DNA of 12,556 nt from Prevotella sp. (GTDB lineage: Bacteria > Bacteroidota > Bacteroidia > Bacteroidales > Bacteroidaceae), in contig JAEENF010000214.1 of NCBI GenBank assembly GCA_016283605.1, forward strand, positions 1-12,556. The letters run 5' to 3'. A program made the position numbers and the translations under genes. This document shows, piece by piece, positions 1-7,817 of this stretch. Below the pieces are notes generated by a model that saw nothing but the letters and a program-made list of their open reading frames with translations, was not told where the DNA came from and made no database searches. The stretch's first letter is position 1, and every line of letters starts with the position of its first letter.

Positions 1-147
1 TACTGGCCCACGTTCGACGACTCAAAGCCTACCACAATGCAGTTCTCCAACGGTGCCTCGCTCATCATGCGACCCAACCGCGAACAAGTAGACTTCGTCG
101 ACCGCTTCTACAAAGCCCGTCGCGAGGAAATCGAAAAGCAGCGTTAA
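1..147 (+). CDS. Type B carboxylesterase, C-terminal end (partial)
   Basis: This is the last 48 codons of a gene that begins before the window; the frame is open from base 1 to the TAA at 145-147. The peptide starts YWPTFDDSKPTTMQF and continues with PNREQVDFVDRFYK. This matches the usual C-terminus of type B carboxylesterases (alpha/beta hydrolase fold, COesterase family), where a WP-x-[YF]-D segment is followed by a T-M-x-F strand and a final helix. The catalytic Ser and His are outside the window, so activity cannot be judged. Bacterial members in glycan loci often remove acyl groups from plant polysaccharides, which would suit the neighbouring pectinase-like genes, but that role is inferred. 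The gene is convergent with the GH28 gene and its stop codon overlaps that gene's stop codon. Confidence 0.72.
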   Translation, partial: YWPTFDDSKPTTMQFSNGASLIMRPNREQVDFVDRFYKARREEIEKQR

Positions 148-1568
148 GGCAAATCGATTGTTCTGTCGATCAAGCCCTCGACGTCCTCATCCACAATGGC
201 AGGACGGAAGTCTGGATTCTCAAGGTCGAGAAGGACGTTCTTCAGAGTGATGTTGCGGATATGGCGTAGGTAAAGGCCCCATGAAGGAAGTTCGCCAAAC
301 ATGGTGAACTCTGGGTATTTATCAATCTGCTCCGGCACGTCTTTGAGTCGCCAAAGCGGCATATACGCCATCCCCTTTGTGGCACGGCCAGGATAACGGA
401 TATTGATATTCTCCAGCGAGATGTTCTCGATACAATTACCAGGAATGCCGCAGATACTACTGGGGAAAGGATTGTGGAAGAAATTGACTTCAGGTCCTCG
501 CAGGTCATAAGCCTCATCAGGACGTCCAAAAGGAATCTGAGCCGTCAGGTTCGAGATGCGGATGTTCCTGATGACACCTTTCCTGTCGCCAGAGCGCTGA
601 CCCAATCGTATAAAAAGCGCATTGCCTGTATTATGAGCGATGATATCATCGGCCTCAACATCCTCGATAACAGCGCCATCGACACTCTCAATGGCCAAAG
701 CAGAACGGAAGGTGTCGAACACGCGGATGCCACTGATGCGAATATGTCGGAAGCCGCCATACGAGGCTGTTCCAAACTTGATGGCCGAGGCACTACTGCG
801 GATCTCGCAGTTGCGAATAGTGATATCTTCATTGCACCGATCAGGATTGTAGGATTTCAGACAGATGCCATCATCAGCGCTATTAACATTACAGTTCTCC
901 ACCAAGACGTTCTTACAGTCCGTCAGGTCAATGCCATCATTATTCCAGTAAGCACGGTTGAGGATCTCCAGATGGCGTAAGGTCATATCAGTACACTGAT
1001 GGAAAGAGAGCCCCCAGCCCGCACTATTCCGCAGATGAACACCTTCGATGCGGACATCTTTGCAATCAACGATATTAAATAATGTGGGGCGCACCAACTC
1101 GCTGGGACGCTGACGGCGCTGATTATAATTGGGGTCTGGCATCTCACCTGTATGATGCAAGCTGTCGATCGTCAGAGCCAGTTCTAATCCTTGACCATCG
1201 ATCGTACCCTTGCCACAGATGGCGATATCGTGGGCATTCTTAGCAACAATCAGCCCTAACTGCGACTTATCTTTCCGCTCATCCCCCACAGAATTCCCAG
1301 CACCCACTCGCTGATAATCGTACGGTGAGGTACTGCCCAAGATAACAGCGCCTTCTTCTAGATAGAGCTCTACGCCACTCTTTAATTCCAGCTGCCCTGT
1401 ATGGTATTCACCCTTGGGAAACACCACCCTTCCGCCTTTATCTATCAGCGCCTGCAAAGCCTTGGTGTTCATGTTTGGCTTTGCATAATGAATATTCTGG
1501 GCAGCCACAGCAGTGACTGCCCAGATAAATAGAGATGTTATAAATACTTTCGGATTAATAACCTGCAT
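144..1568 (-). CDS. GH28 family glycoside hydrolase (polygalacturonase-like), exported
   Basis: This 474-residue protein has a type I signal peptide (residues 1 to about 23, ending in VAAQ) and no lipobox, so a periplasmic location is expected. The rest is a right-handed beta-helix of the GH28 type, with many short repeats of the form 'I-x-N-I-x-I-x-N'. The three catalytic aspartates of GH28 are visible: D211 in YWNNDG and D232/D233 in SADDG, with the 21-residue spacing usual in polygalacturonases. The segment aligning with the canonical GHG motif reads SASAIKFG (259-266), with Ser in place of His, and no clear RIK motif is seen, so classical endo-polygalacturonase activity is not assured. 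An exo-acting enzyme on galacturonan or rhamnogalacturonan oligosaccharides is likely. It is the last gene of the GH28-SusC-SusD-GH28 operon. Its ATG lies inside the end of susD (14-bp overlap), which suggests translational coupling. Confidence 0.88.
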   Translation of the reverse strand: MQVINPKVFITSLFIWAVTAVAAQNIHYAKPNMNTKALQALIDKGGRVVFPKGEYHTGQLELKSGVELYLEEGAVILGSTSPYDYQRVGAGNSVGDERKDKSQLGLIVAKNAHDIAICGKGTIDGQGLELALTIDSLHHTGEMPDPNYNQRRQRPSELVRPTLFNIVDCKDVRIEGVHLRNSAGWGLSFHQCTDMTLRHLEILNRAYWNNDGIDLTDCKNVLVENCNVNSADDGICLKSYNPDRCNEDITIRNCEIRSSASAIKFGTASYGGFRHIRISGIRVFDTFRSALAIESVDGAVIEDVEADDIIAHNTGNALFIRLGQRSGDRKGVIRNIRISNLTAQIPFGRPDEAYDLRGPEVNFFHNPFPSSICGIPGNCIENISLENINIRYPGRATKGMAYMPLWRLKDVPEQIDKYPEFTMFGELPSWGLYLRHIRNITLKNVLLDLENPDFRPAIVDEDVEGLIDRTIDLP

Positions 1569-3258
1569 TCTGCTTCCAGTTGGTGTTTACGTTAAGTGTT
1601 CCCTGTGGAATTGGGAAGATACGGCACTCCTTGTCGAAGCGAGCTGTTGGGAAGCCCTTGCGGTGGAATCCGTATTCATCCTCGAAGTGACCAAAGCGAA
1701 TCATGTCGTTACGACGCCAGTTCTCATCGAACAGCTCACGACCACGCTCTGCGTAAATATCCTCGAGCGAAGGATCGCCAGCTACTGTAGGCGCATTAAC
1801 GTAAGATCGAATCTCGTTCATCAGGCTCTGAGCAGTCTGACCATTGGTAGCTGAAGCACCACGCTTGATAGCCTCTGCCTTAGTGAGCAGGATATCAGCA
1901 TAGCGGAAGATAGGCAGGTCGTTGCTCTGGTTACGGCCATTGATAAAGTCCTCACGAATAACGAAGTACTTCACCGACTTGTAACCCTGACTCCAACCCT
2001 TCACATCCTTACCTGTGTTCAGGAGAGCACAGTCAGCAGGATAGAGTGAAGGATTTTTGATACCATCCTCGTACTCGATGTAGTGAGCATTATTGTCAGC
2101 ATCAGTGTACTTCAGACGGATGGTCTTATCAAGCACAATCTCTTCACCCTTATAAGTATAAGGAGTAGATGTCTTGGCATAAGTTGTACCATCATACATA
2201 TAAATCTTGCCTGCGATAATGTTCTCTTGACGATCATCTGTATCCAGTGCCATCAGCACATCAGCAAACTCTGGCGAGATAGAGAAGTTACCACCTGTAG
2301 AGTTACCGATATCACTACCGAAGTAACCAGGACCACCATTACCATCGTTACGTCCCTGGCGCCAGATACGTGGACGGCAGTACTGGAATCCCTGAGCGTT
2401 GATAGCATCGAATGGCATTGAGTAGATGAAGTCCTTAATCTGATAGCCATTGTTAGGCCAGAACTTAGAACGATAGCCGTTTGCCCCCTCAGAGAGGCTG
2501 AAATTGCCACTATTAATAATATCGTCGCAAAGTGTAACAACATCATTCAGGTGCTCATTGCTATAGCTGGCAGCATCATAAGCAGTTACACTGCTTGCTG
2601 TATAAACAGGCCAGTTGATATAAAGCTTTACCAACAATGCCTCAGCAGCATAGCGGGTTGGCTTGCCATAAGTACTGATATCTACATTAGTAGGCAGGAT
2701 ATCGATAATAGCCTTCAACTCGCTCTCAATCCAACGAGCTACATCTGCACGTGGCGAACGGTCTATCTGCTCGCCGTCAGCAGCCAAGTGATCGAGGATA
2801 GGTGTATCGCCATAGCTATCCATGAGAATCCATGAATAATATGCACGCATAAAACGAGCAGGAGCGATGATAGTTGGATCAGCCTCCTCACCACCCATGT
2901 TCAAAATAACACGGTTGGCCTTGGTAATACCAGCTGCCACATCATCATACCAGCCTGTTGATGCACTACTTGGGTCGTAATTGTGCAGAGAGCACTGGGC
3001 ATAGATGCCACCGTCGGCATAGTCTCCATCGAAACTGATACCAACCCACTCATCAGAACTGAGTGCCTGAGCTTCCATATAGCGACGTCCCAACGTGCCA
3101 CGCAGATGGAAATAGACATCAGCCATCTGAGCCTCAATAGCAGCCGCACTTGTTGGATATTCTGTAAACTGTGCCTCGGGCTTTACGTCAAGGTCAGTAC
3201 AGCTGGCAGTCATAGCCATCAGTCCAGCTGCCAAAAATAGTTTTATATTTGTTTTCAT
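1555..3258 (-). CDS. SusD/RagB-family surface glycan-binding lipoprotein
   Basis: This 567-residue protein is the outer-membrane lipoprotein that caps the SusC transporter and captures oligosaccharides at the cell surface. A lipoprotein signal peptide ends at the lipobox MTASC, giving lipidated Cys20 followed by the acidic TDLD, in keeping with surface export in Bacteroidetes. The N-terminal half holds the SusD-like TPR helices (for example WYDDVAAGITKANRVI). The C-terminal quarter has the RagB/SusD signatures FRYADILLTKAEA, ERGRELFDENWRRNDMIRFG and IFPIPQGTLN, and the chain ends in KQNAGY, the common SusD terminus. Length is normal for the family. It follows susC by 15 bp with no visible promoter between them, so the two are co-transcribed. 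The gene's last codons contain the start of the next GH28 gene. The bound glycan is inferred to be pectic from the flanking GH28 genes. Confidence 0.95.
   Translation of the reverse strand: MKTNIKLFLAAGLMAMTASCTDLDVKPEAQFTEYPTSAAAIEAQMADVYFHLRGTLGRRYMEAQALSSDEWVGISFDGDYADGGIYAQCSLHNYDPSSASTGWYDDVAAGITKANRVILNMGGEEADPTIIAPARFMRAYYSWILMDSYGDTPILDHLAADGEQIDRSPRADVARWIESELKAIIDILPTNVDISTYGKPTRYAAEALLVKLYINWPVYTASSVTAYDAASYSNEHLNDVVTLCDDIINSGNFSLSEGANGYRSKFWPNNGYQIKDFIYSMPFDAINAQGFQYCRPRIWRQGRNDGNGGPGYFGSDIGNSTGGNFSISPEFADVLMALDTDDRQENIIAGKIYMYDGTTYAKTSTPYTYKGEEIVLDKTIRLKYTDADNNAHYIEYEDGIKNPSLYPADCALLNTGKDVKGWSQGYKSVKYFVIREDFINGRNQSNDLPIFRYADILLTKAEAIKRGASATNGQTAQSLMNEIRSYVNAPTVAGDPSLEDIYAERGRELFDENWRRNDMIRFGHFEDEYGFHRKGFPTARFDKECRIFPIPQGTLNVNTNWKQNAGY
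1573..1577 (-). promoter_or_regulatory. Shine-Dalgarno-like site inside the end of susD
   Basis: Read on the minus strand, GGAAG lies 4 nt before the ATG at 1568-1566 of the downstream GH28 gene, still within the final codons of susD. Such purine-rich sites are uncommon in front of the other genes here. Together with the intact signal peptide beginning at this ATG it supports the overlapping start. That it is used for reinitiation by ribosomes finishing susD is an inference. Confidence 0.45.
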
Positions 3259-3273
3259 ACCTAATACTTGTTT

Positions 3274-6200
3274 TTAGAAGTTAATCTTAGCACCAATGAT
3301 GAAAGAACGAGTGTGAGGATAAGTGCTCTCGCGATAGTCGATACCAGGAGTCAAACCTCCAAGGTTAACCTCTGGGTCGATACCATCATAACCGGTAATT
3401 GTAAATACATTGTTGCAGGTAGCATAGAGCTGAAGACTCTTCAGCCAATCACCCAACTTTGTGAAAGTATAACCCAGTGTTAAAGTTGACAGACGCAGAT
3501 AGCTTCCATTCTCCAAATAGTTGTCGCCAGGAATGTGAGCATTAGCATCAGCCTGCCACTTCTTATCACCAACAACACTTGCCAGAACATTCTTTCCACC
3601 TGCCAGGTGTCCCTGATAGCTGTAGTGAGCCTTTGTAGCATTCAGGATCTTATTACCCAAAACGCCCTGGAAGAAGGCTGTCAGACTCCAGTTCTTATAA
3701 GTCAGAGTATTGTTCCAACCATAAACTACCTTTGGCTGAGCAGAACCACAGTTAAACTTGTCTTCATAACCAGGATTAGAGGTTACCCAGTTGCCATTGG
3801 CATCCTGATAAGTATCAGCTTGAATATTTCCATCACCATCCTTATGCTTATCCAAGTTACCTACAAGGAATACGCTGTTACCATTTGTATCATAGCCCGC
3901 ATGCTTATAGGTCCAGAATGTACCAAGAGGCTCACCCTCCATAATACGCTGGGTATCAGCATTAGCAGAAACACCACCGATATTTGGATTACCCTGATCT
4001 ACGTAATCTACACTGTATGTAGAGTTTGAAAGCTTATCAACGGTATTCTTATTGTGAGACAAGTTCAGAGTAGTACTCCATGTAAAGTCCTTGGTCTTAA
4101 TAGGTGTAGCGTTCAAAGTGAACTCAACACCACGGTTGGTGATATCACCTACGTTAGCACGAATCCAGTTAAGTGGGTAAACACTTGTTGAAACAGCATA
4201 GCTCCAAATCAGATCACTGGTCTTCTTGTTGTAGTACTCAATGCTACCATTGATACGTCCGCCAAGGAAGGCAAAGTCAACACCAACGTTCAGCATGGCT
4301 GTGCGCTCCCACTTGAGGTCGGGGTTGGGGTTATTCTGAGCCTCGATACCATACATAGTGTACTTGGTTCCGTCAGGAAGGATGTAATCGAAAGAGTTAG
4401 TGTTCAGACCATAGGTTGCAATAGCATCATAAGCGCCAAATCCCATAGCATTACCGCTGACACCATAACCCACACGAAGCTTCAACTGGTCGAATACGTT
4501 CTGATTCTTCATGAAGCTCTCCTCTGTGATATTCCAAGCAGCAGATACTGATGGGAAGGTTCCCCAGTGGTGATCCTTACCAAATACAGAAGAACCGTCA
4601 CGACGTACGGTAGCCTGCAACATATAACGGCTATTGAACGAATAGTTCACACGACCATAGAATGAAATATTGCGAATGGTTGTACGAGAAGAACCCTGTA
4701 CGTCGGTAATGCCATTGATATTGTTGGCATAACGCAGGTTCCAAAAACCTGTTACATCATTATAGAAATTATTAACAGTAACACCGAAACCATCGTTACC
4801 AACACGCTCCTCCCAAGAGTAACCAGCCATCAAGCCAAGCTTGTGAATCTTTGCAATTGTTACATCGTAGTTTCCGTAGGTCTCAAAAGTCTGGTTATGA
4901 CGCATGTAGGTGTCGCGATGAGCACGTCCGTTATAACCCTTGTCCATCTGAGTCTGCTGAGTCTGATACCAGCTATAGGTGTTCTGACCGCTATCGTATG
5001 AATAGTTGGCATGCCATACTAAACCATCGATAATCTTCAGCGAAGCCTTTGCGATATACTGCAAGCGTTTCCACTCGTTGCGGTTGCTATCCTCGTAAAT
5101 CATTGACATGGGGTTATAATTGGCTGAACCAATATAGCTCTCATACCAAGTACCGTCAGCATTGCGAACGGGGTTAGTTGGAGAATAGTAGTTCATCGCA
5201 TCAAGCACGCTCTTACCAGCATCCATTCCACTAACGCCTGAAAGGGGCACGCCATTATGACGCCCCTGCATAGCATTCAGTCCAACAGACAGCTCTAAGC
5301 GATCATTCAGAATCTTGGTGGTCAGCAATGTACGAGCATTGACACGATTCATATCAGTGCCACGAACCACACCCTGACGGCTCATATAGTTGATAGATCC
5401 CATATACTTTGTCTTGGCATTACCACCAGAGATGCTTACATTGTGGTTGTGGCTGAAGCCTGTGCGCAACACTTCTTTCTGCCAGTCAGTGTCGCCACCG
5501 CCATCCTGCTCTTGACCAATCAGGCCAGAATTACGGAGCTGTGAAGCCGATGCCATATCTAAGGTCTTAGAAACCTTATCAAAAGCTACATAAGCATTAT
5601 AACTTACATTTGTCTTACCCTCCTGTCCGCTCTTGGTTGTGATGATAATCACACCATTGGCTGCCTTTGAACCATAGATAGCGGTTGCAGACGCATCACG
5701 GAGTACGTCAATGCTCTCGATATCATCAGGAGCAACCATTGAGATATCTACACCAGGAATACCGTCGATGACATAGTAAGGAGACATAGCCTCACCAGTA
5801 CGCAATGATGAAGCACCACGAAGTGTGATAGAAGCACCACCATTAGGGTCGCCATTTGTAGTAACTGTCAAACCTGCAACTTTACCCTGCAGCATCTGGC
5901 CTGGGTCTGAGAATACACCCTTGTTCAGGTCTTCTGATTTAACAGTGGTAATAGAAGATGTAACGTCCTTACGGCGCATGGTACCATAACCTACGACCAC
6001 GACTTCATTCAGTACCTGGTTGTCTTCCTCCAACGTGATCTTCATGCCGTTCTGAGCGGCAACAGTCTGAGTGACGTAACCAATGTAAGAGACCACAAGA
6101 TTTGCACCTTGCTTGACGGTCAGTGTGAAGTTACCGTCGAAATCGGTAACAACACCATTAGATGTACCAGCCTCGAGGACACTTACGCCAATCAGAGGCT

Positions 6201-6348
6201 CACCCGTAGCGTCCAGTACAGTTCCCGACACTTTGTTCTGTGCCATCATCACTGTACTGCACAACAAAAAGAAGGCGGTGGTGAGTACCAACCGACCGAA
6301 GAACATCGTCTTCTGCATTCCTTGTTTTACATTTAGGATCTTTTGCAT
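3274..6348 (-). CDS. SusC/RagA-family TonB-dependent outer-membrane transporter
   Basis: This 1024-residue protein is the outer-membrane barrel that imports oligosaccharides with energy from TonB, in complex with the SusD encoded 15 bp downstream. The signal peptide spans residues 1 to about 37 (…STVMMAQ). A carboxypeptidase-regulatory-like beta-sandwich follows at about 38-106 (VSGTVLDATGEPLIGVSV). A TonB-box-like stretch lies near 112-122 (VLNEVVVVGYG), and the plug domain spans about 125-240, with DIESIDVLRDASATAIYGSKAANGV-type residues at 209-233. The beta-barrel ends in RSFIIGAKINF, with the terminal Phe usual for outer-membrane proteins. There is no N-terminal STN domain, so ECF-sigma signalling through this transporter is unlikely. 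The start could also be Met11 or Met15, since ATGs at both places precede the same hydrophobic core; none has a convincing ribosome binding site. It lies 42 bp after the upstream GH28 gene and is probably transcribed with it. Confidence 0.96.
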   Translation of the reverse strand: MQKILNVKQGMQKTMFFGRLVLTTAFFLLCSTVMMAQNKVSGTVLDATGEPLIGVSVLEAGTSNGVVTDFDGNFTLTVKQGANLVVSYIGYVTQTVAAQNGMKITLEEDNQVLNEVVVVGYGTMRRKDVTSSITTVKSEDLNKGVFSDPGQMLQGKVAGLTVTTNGDPNGGASITLRGASSLRTGEAMSPYYVIDGIPGVDISMVAPDDIESIDVLRDASATAIYGSKAANGVIIITTKSGQEGKTNVSYNAYVAFDKVSKTLDMASASQLRNSGLIGQEQDGGGDTDWQKEVLRTGFSHNHNVSISGGNAKTKYMGSINYMSRQGVVRGTDMNRVNARTLLTTKILNDRLELSVGLNAMQGRHNGVPLSGVSGMDAGKSVLDAMNYYSPTNPVRNADGTWYESYIGSANYNPMSMIYEDSNRNEWKRLQYIAKASLKIIDGLVWHANYSYDSGQNTYSWYQTQQTQMDKGYNGRAHRDTYMRHNQTFETYGNYDVTIAKIHKLGLMAGYSWEERVGNDGFGVTVNNFYNDVTGFWNLRYANNINGITDVQGSSRTTIRNISFYGRVNYSFNSRYMLQATVRRDGSSVFGKDHHWGTFPSVSAAWNITEESFMKNQNVFDQLKLRVGYGVSGNAMGFGAYDAIATYGLNTNSFDYILPDGTKYTMYGIEAQNNPNPDLKWERTAMLNVGVDFAFLGGRINGSIEYYNKKTSDLIWSYAVSTSVYPLNWIRANVGDITNRGVEFTLNATPIKTKDFTWSTTLNLSHNKNTVDKLSNSTYSVDYVDQGNPNIGGVSANADTQRIMEGEPLGTFWTYKHAGYDTNGNSVFLVGNLDKHKDGDGNIQADTYQDANGNWVTSNPGYEDKFNCGSAQPKVVYGWNNTLTYKNWSLTAFFQGVLGNKILNATKAHYSYQGHLAGGKNVLASVVGDKKWQADANAHIPGDNYLENGSYLRLSTLTLGYTFTKLGDWLKSLQLYATCNNVFTITGYDGIDPEVNLGGLTPGIDYRESTYPHTRSFIIGAKINF

Positions 6349-6390
6349 GATAATTAATTAAATAGTTAGTATTATTGTTAATTAAAAATA
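6349..6390 (-). other. AT-rich spacer between the first GH28 gene and susC
   Basis: These 42 bases are almost entirely A and T and contain two copies of the palindrome TTAATTAA (6354-6361 and 6378-6385). I see no TAnnTTTG promoter element, no G/C-rich hairpin and no clear ribosome binding site. AT-rich leaders just before start codons are normal in Bacteroidetes and can favour initiation, so the simplest reading is an intra-operon leader for susC. Confidence 0.5.
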
Positions 6391-7728
6391 TTATTCGATT
6401 GTGACGTTGGCATTTTCAGTCACCAACGGTACTTTCATCTGTTTCAGTTCGTCGAGGTTCACCTTGACAAAGCCCTCACCCTTGCAGGGACGTTTGTCCA
6501 TTAAACATTGAACATTGAACATTGAACATTGAACATTCAAGTTTACACGTACATTATTAAAATAAATGTCCTTCACCTTTCCTGGCACATCGCCACCTAC
6601 GAAGCAACCGTTCTCGCTCAAGGCAGTGATGTTGTTGAAATAGATCCGGCTCACCTCACCGCAACGACCCTCGATCTGTCCCTTGGGGAATCGCCAGTTG
6701 GCATCCTTGTGATTGCCGTTGGCACGCGGATAGCTGGTGACATAGATCGGCTCTGCCTTTCCCCACCAGACATCACTCCACAGATGACAGTCGAGCTGAA
6801 TGTTCGAGAACACGACATCAGTCACCGTTCCCTCATCACGGTTCTGGATACCCAGACCACGGTTGGAACCCGTGATAATACAGTTGTCAAACACAACGTT
6901 GTAGATCGAATCCATATTCTCACTGCCGATCTTGATGGCACACGAGCGTGAGGACATCACACAGTTGGTCACCGTGATGTCATGACAACTGCCATATTGT
7001 TCTGACTCCCGACGGTTCTTCAGACAGATACAGTCATCACCGGAAGTAATATGACTGTTGGCGATACGTACATTCTTGGAATGGTCGAGATCGATACCGT
7101 CGCCATTACGGATCTTCAGGTTGTTCAACAGATTGATACCGTCAATGACTGCCTCATTACAACCCACGAGATGCACGGTCCAATAGGCGCCCTCCTTGAT
7201 GGTCACATCACGGATGGTCAGGTTACGGACATTCGTCAAGGTCAGCACATGTGGACGGGGGTCAAAACTCTGGTCTGCCAAAGGTTTCAGCTCATAGGAG
7301 TCATCCAGTTCTGCACCCATAAAGGCAATGCCGTTACCATGAATGGTGCCCTTGCCTGCAATACTGATGTTCTCGGCATCTTTGGCCCAGAGCCACAGCA
7401 TACCCTCGCCCCGGTTCTCACCGAAGGCACTCAGGTGATAGATACTCTCATCAGGATTAGCCTTCAGCATAGCTGTGGCCTCCAGATAAAGTTCTACATG
7501 ACTCTTTAGTTCTATTGGGCCAGCCAGGAAGGTGTGATTACGGGGAAACAAGACACGTCCACCGCCCTCACGAGAGCACTGGTCGATAGCACGCTGAATA
7601 GCAGCGGCATCGTCTGTCGTTCCGTTGCCTTTAGCCCCAAAGACCGTCACATCATATACAGACTGTGCGGTAGTCGTTCCCACTATAAGCAGTGAAAGAA
7701 GGGCACTTAAGATTGTCTTCTTGTACAT
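6391..7728 (-). CDS. GH28 family glycoside hydrolase (polygalacturonase-like), exported, with repeat-encoded insert
   Basis: This 445-residue protein has a type I signal peptide (1 to about 21, ending TTTAQ), so it is probably periplasmic. The mature part opens with the pectate-lyase-3-like segment VFGAKGNGTTDDAAAIQRAID (about 29-49) and continues as a beta-helix. The GH28 catalytic aspartates are D210 in RNGDG and D231/D232 in SGDDC, with the canonical 21-residue spacing. The region aligned with GHG reads RSCAIKIGS (261-269), with Cys where His is expected. Residues 397-410 (LNVQCSMFNVQCLM) are encoded by a 42-bp tandem array of 7-bp units and look like an insert between a beta-strand segment and the C-terminal tail. 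It is the first gene of the SusC/SusD operon and has a strong promoter match 31 bp upstream of its ATG. The substrate is likely a galacturonan or rhamnogalacturonan oligosaccharide; exact linkage is unknown. Confidence 0.9.
   Translation of the reverse strand: MYKKTILSALLSLLIVGTTTAQSVYDVTVFGAKGNGTTDDAAAIQRAIDQCSREGGGRVLFPRNHTFLAGPIELKSHVELYLEATAMLKANPDESIYHLSAFGENRGEGMLWLWAKDAENISIAGKGTIHGNGIAFMGAELDDSYELKPLADQSFDPRPHVLTLTNVRNLTIRDVTIKEGAYWTVHLVGCNEAVIDGINLLNNLKIRNGDGIDLDHSKNVRIANSHITSGDDCICLKNRRESEQYGSCHDITVTNCVMSSRSCAIKIGSENMDSIYNVVFDNCIITGSNRGLGIQNRDEGTVTDVVFSNIQLDCHLWSDVWWGKAEPIYVTSYPRANGNHKDANWRFPKGQIEGRCGEVSRIYFNNITALSENGCFVGGDVPGKVKDIYFNNVRVNLNVQCSMFNVQCLMDKRPCKGEGFVKVNLDELKQMKVPLVTENANVTIE
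6499..6540. repeat. Six-unit tandem array of a 7-bp repeat inside a GH28 gene
   Basis: Six consecutive heptamers are present on the plus strand: CATTAAA, four perfect CATTGAA, then CATTCAA. On the coding (minus) strand the unit is TTCAATG. Because 7 is one more than a multiple of 3, all three coding-strand frames read through the array without a stop and give permutations of the heptapeptide NVQCSMF. The 42 bp fall exactly on codon borders (residues 397-410), which keeps the gene in frame. Adding or losing one unit would shift the frame, and both other frames then reach TGA soon after the array. No other copy is seen in the window. Confidence 0.9.
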
Positions 7729-7729
7729 T

Positions 7730-7741
7730 TAGTAGCTACTA
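7730..7741. promoter_or_regulatory. 12-bp perfect palindrome next to the GH28 start codon
   Basis: TAGTAGCTACTA is a perfect inverted repeat lying one base upstream of the ATG at 7728 on the minus strand, downstream of the promoter and inside the short 5' leader. It could be an operator for a dimeric regulator, or form a small hairpin near the ribosome landing site. With only six base pairs per arm and no spacer it could also be chance. Confidence 0.35.
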
Positions 7742-7758
7742 CAAATCGCTTTAAGCTG

Positions 7759-7790
7759 CAAATATAGTTGTTTTTTTTAAATGTTCCAAA
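7759..7790 (-). promoter_or_regulatory. Bacteroidetes promoter for the GH28-SusC-SusD-GH28 operon
   Basis: On the minus strand there is a -33 element TTTG (7790-7787), a 20-bp spacer and a -7 element TATATTTG (7766-7759). Both boxes match the Bacteroidetes housekeeping-sigma consensus (TTTG and TAnnTTTG) at a suitable distance. Transcription should begin about 7 nt downstream, near 7752, leaving a leader of about 24 nt before the ATG at 7728. The spacer contains a run of eight A on this strand (7771-7778). Confidence 0.72.
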
Positions 7791-7809
7791 TATTTTCGAA
7801 AAAAAAGCG

Positions 7810-7817
7810 TACCTTTG
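7810..7817 (+). promoter_or_regulatory. Promoter -7 element for the PfkB kinase gene
   Basis: TACCTTTG matches the Bacteroidetes -7 consensus exactly and is followed by about 40 nt to the ATG at 7858. No good TTTG -33 box is found 19-21 bp upstream, so the promoter may be weaker or need an activator. It lies back to back with the operon promoter, so the two share the region 7729-7857. Confidence 0.6.

Noticed and set aside
474..980. Plus-strand ORF (168 aa) opposite the GH28 gene
   Set aside because: It is a shadow of the beta-helix coding sequence; no signal peptide, promoter or known motif.
3535..4029. Plus-strand ORF (164 aa) opposite susC
   Set aside because: It is antisense to the conserved SusC barrel and shows no independent gene signals.
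6349..6390. Two TTAATTAA palindromes as an operator or terminator before susC
   Set aside because: In an almost purely A/T spacer such short palindromes are expected by chance, and there is no G/C-rich stem.
7771..7778. T-run as an intrinsic terminator
   Set aside because: No G/C-rich hairpin precedes it on the plus strand and it lies inside the spacer of a good minus-strand promoter.
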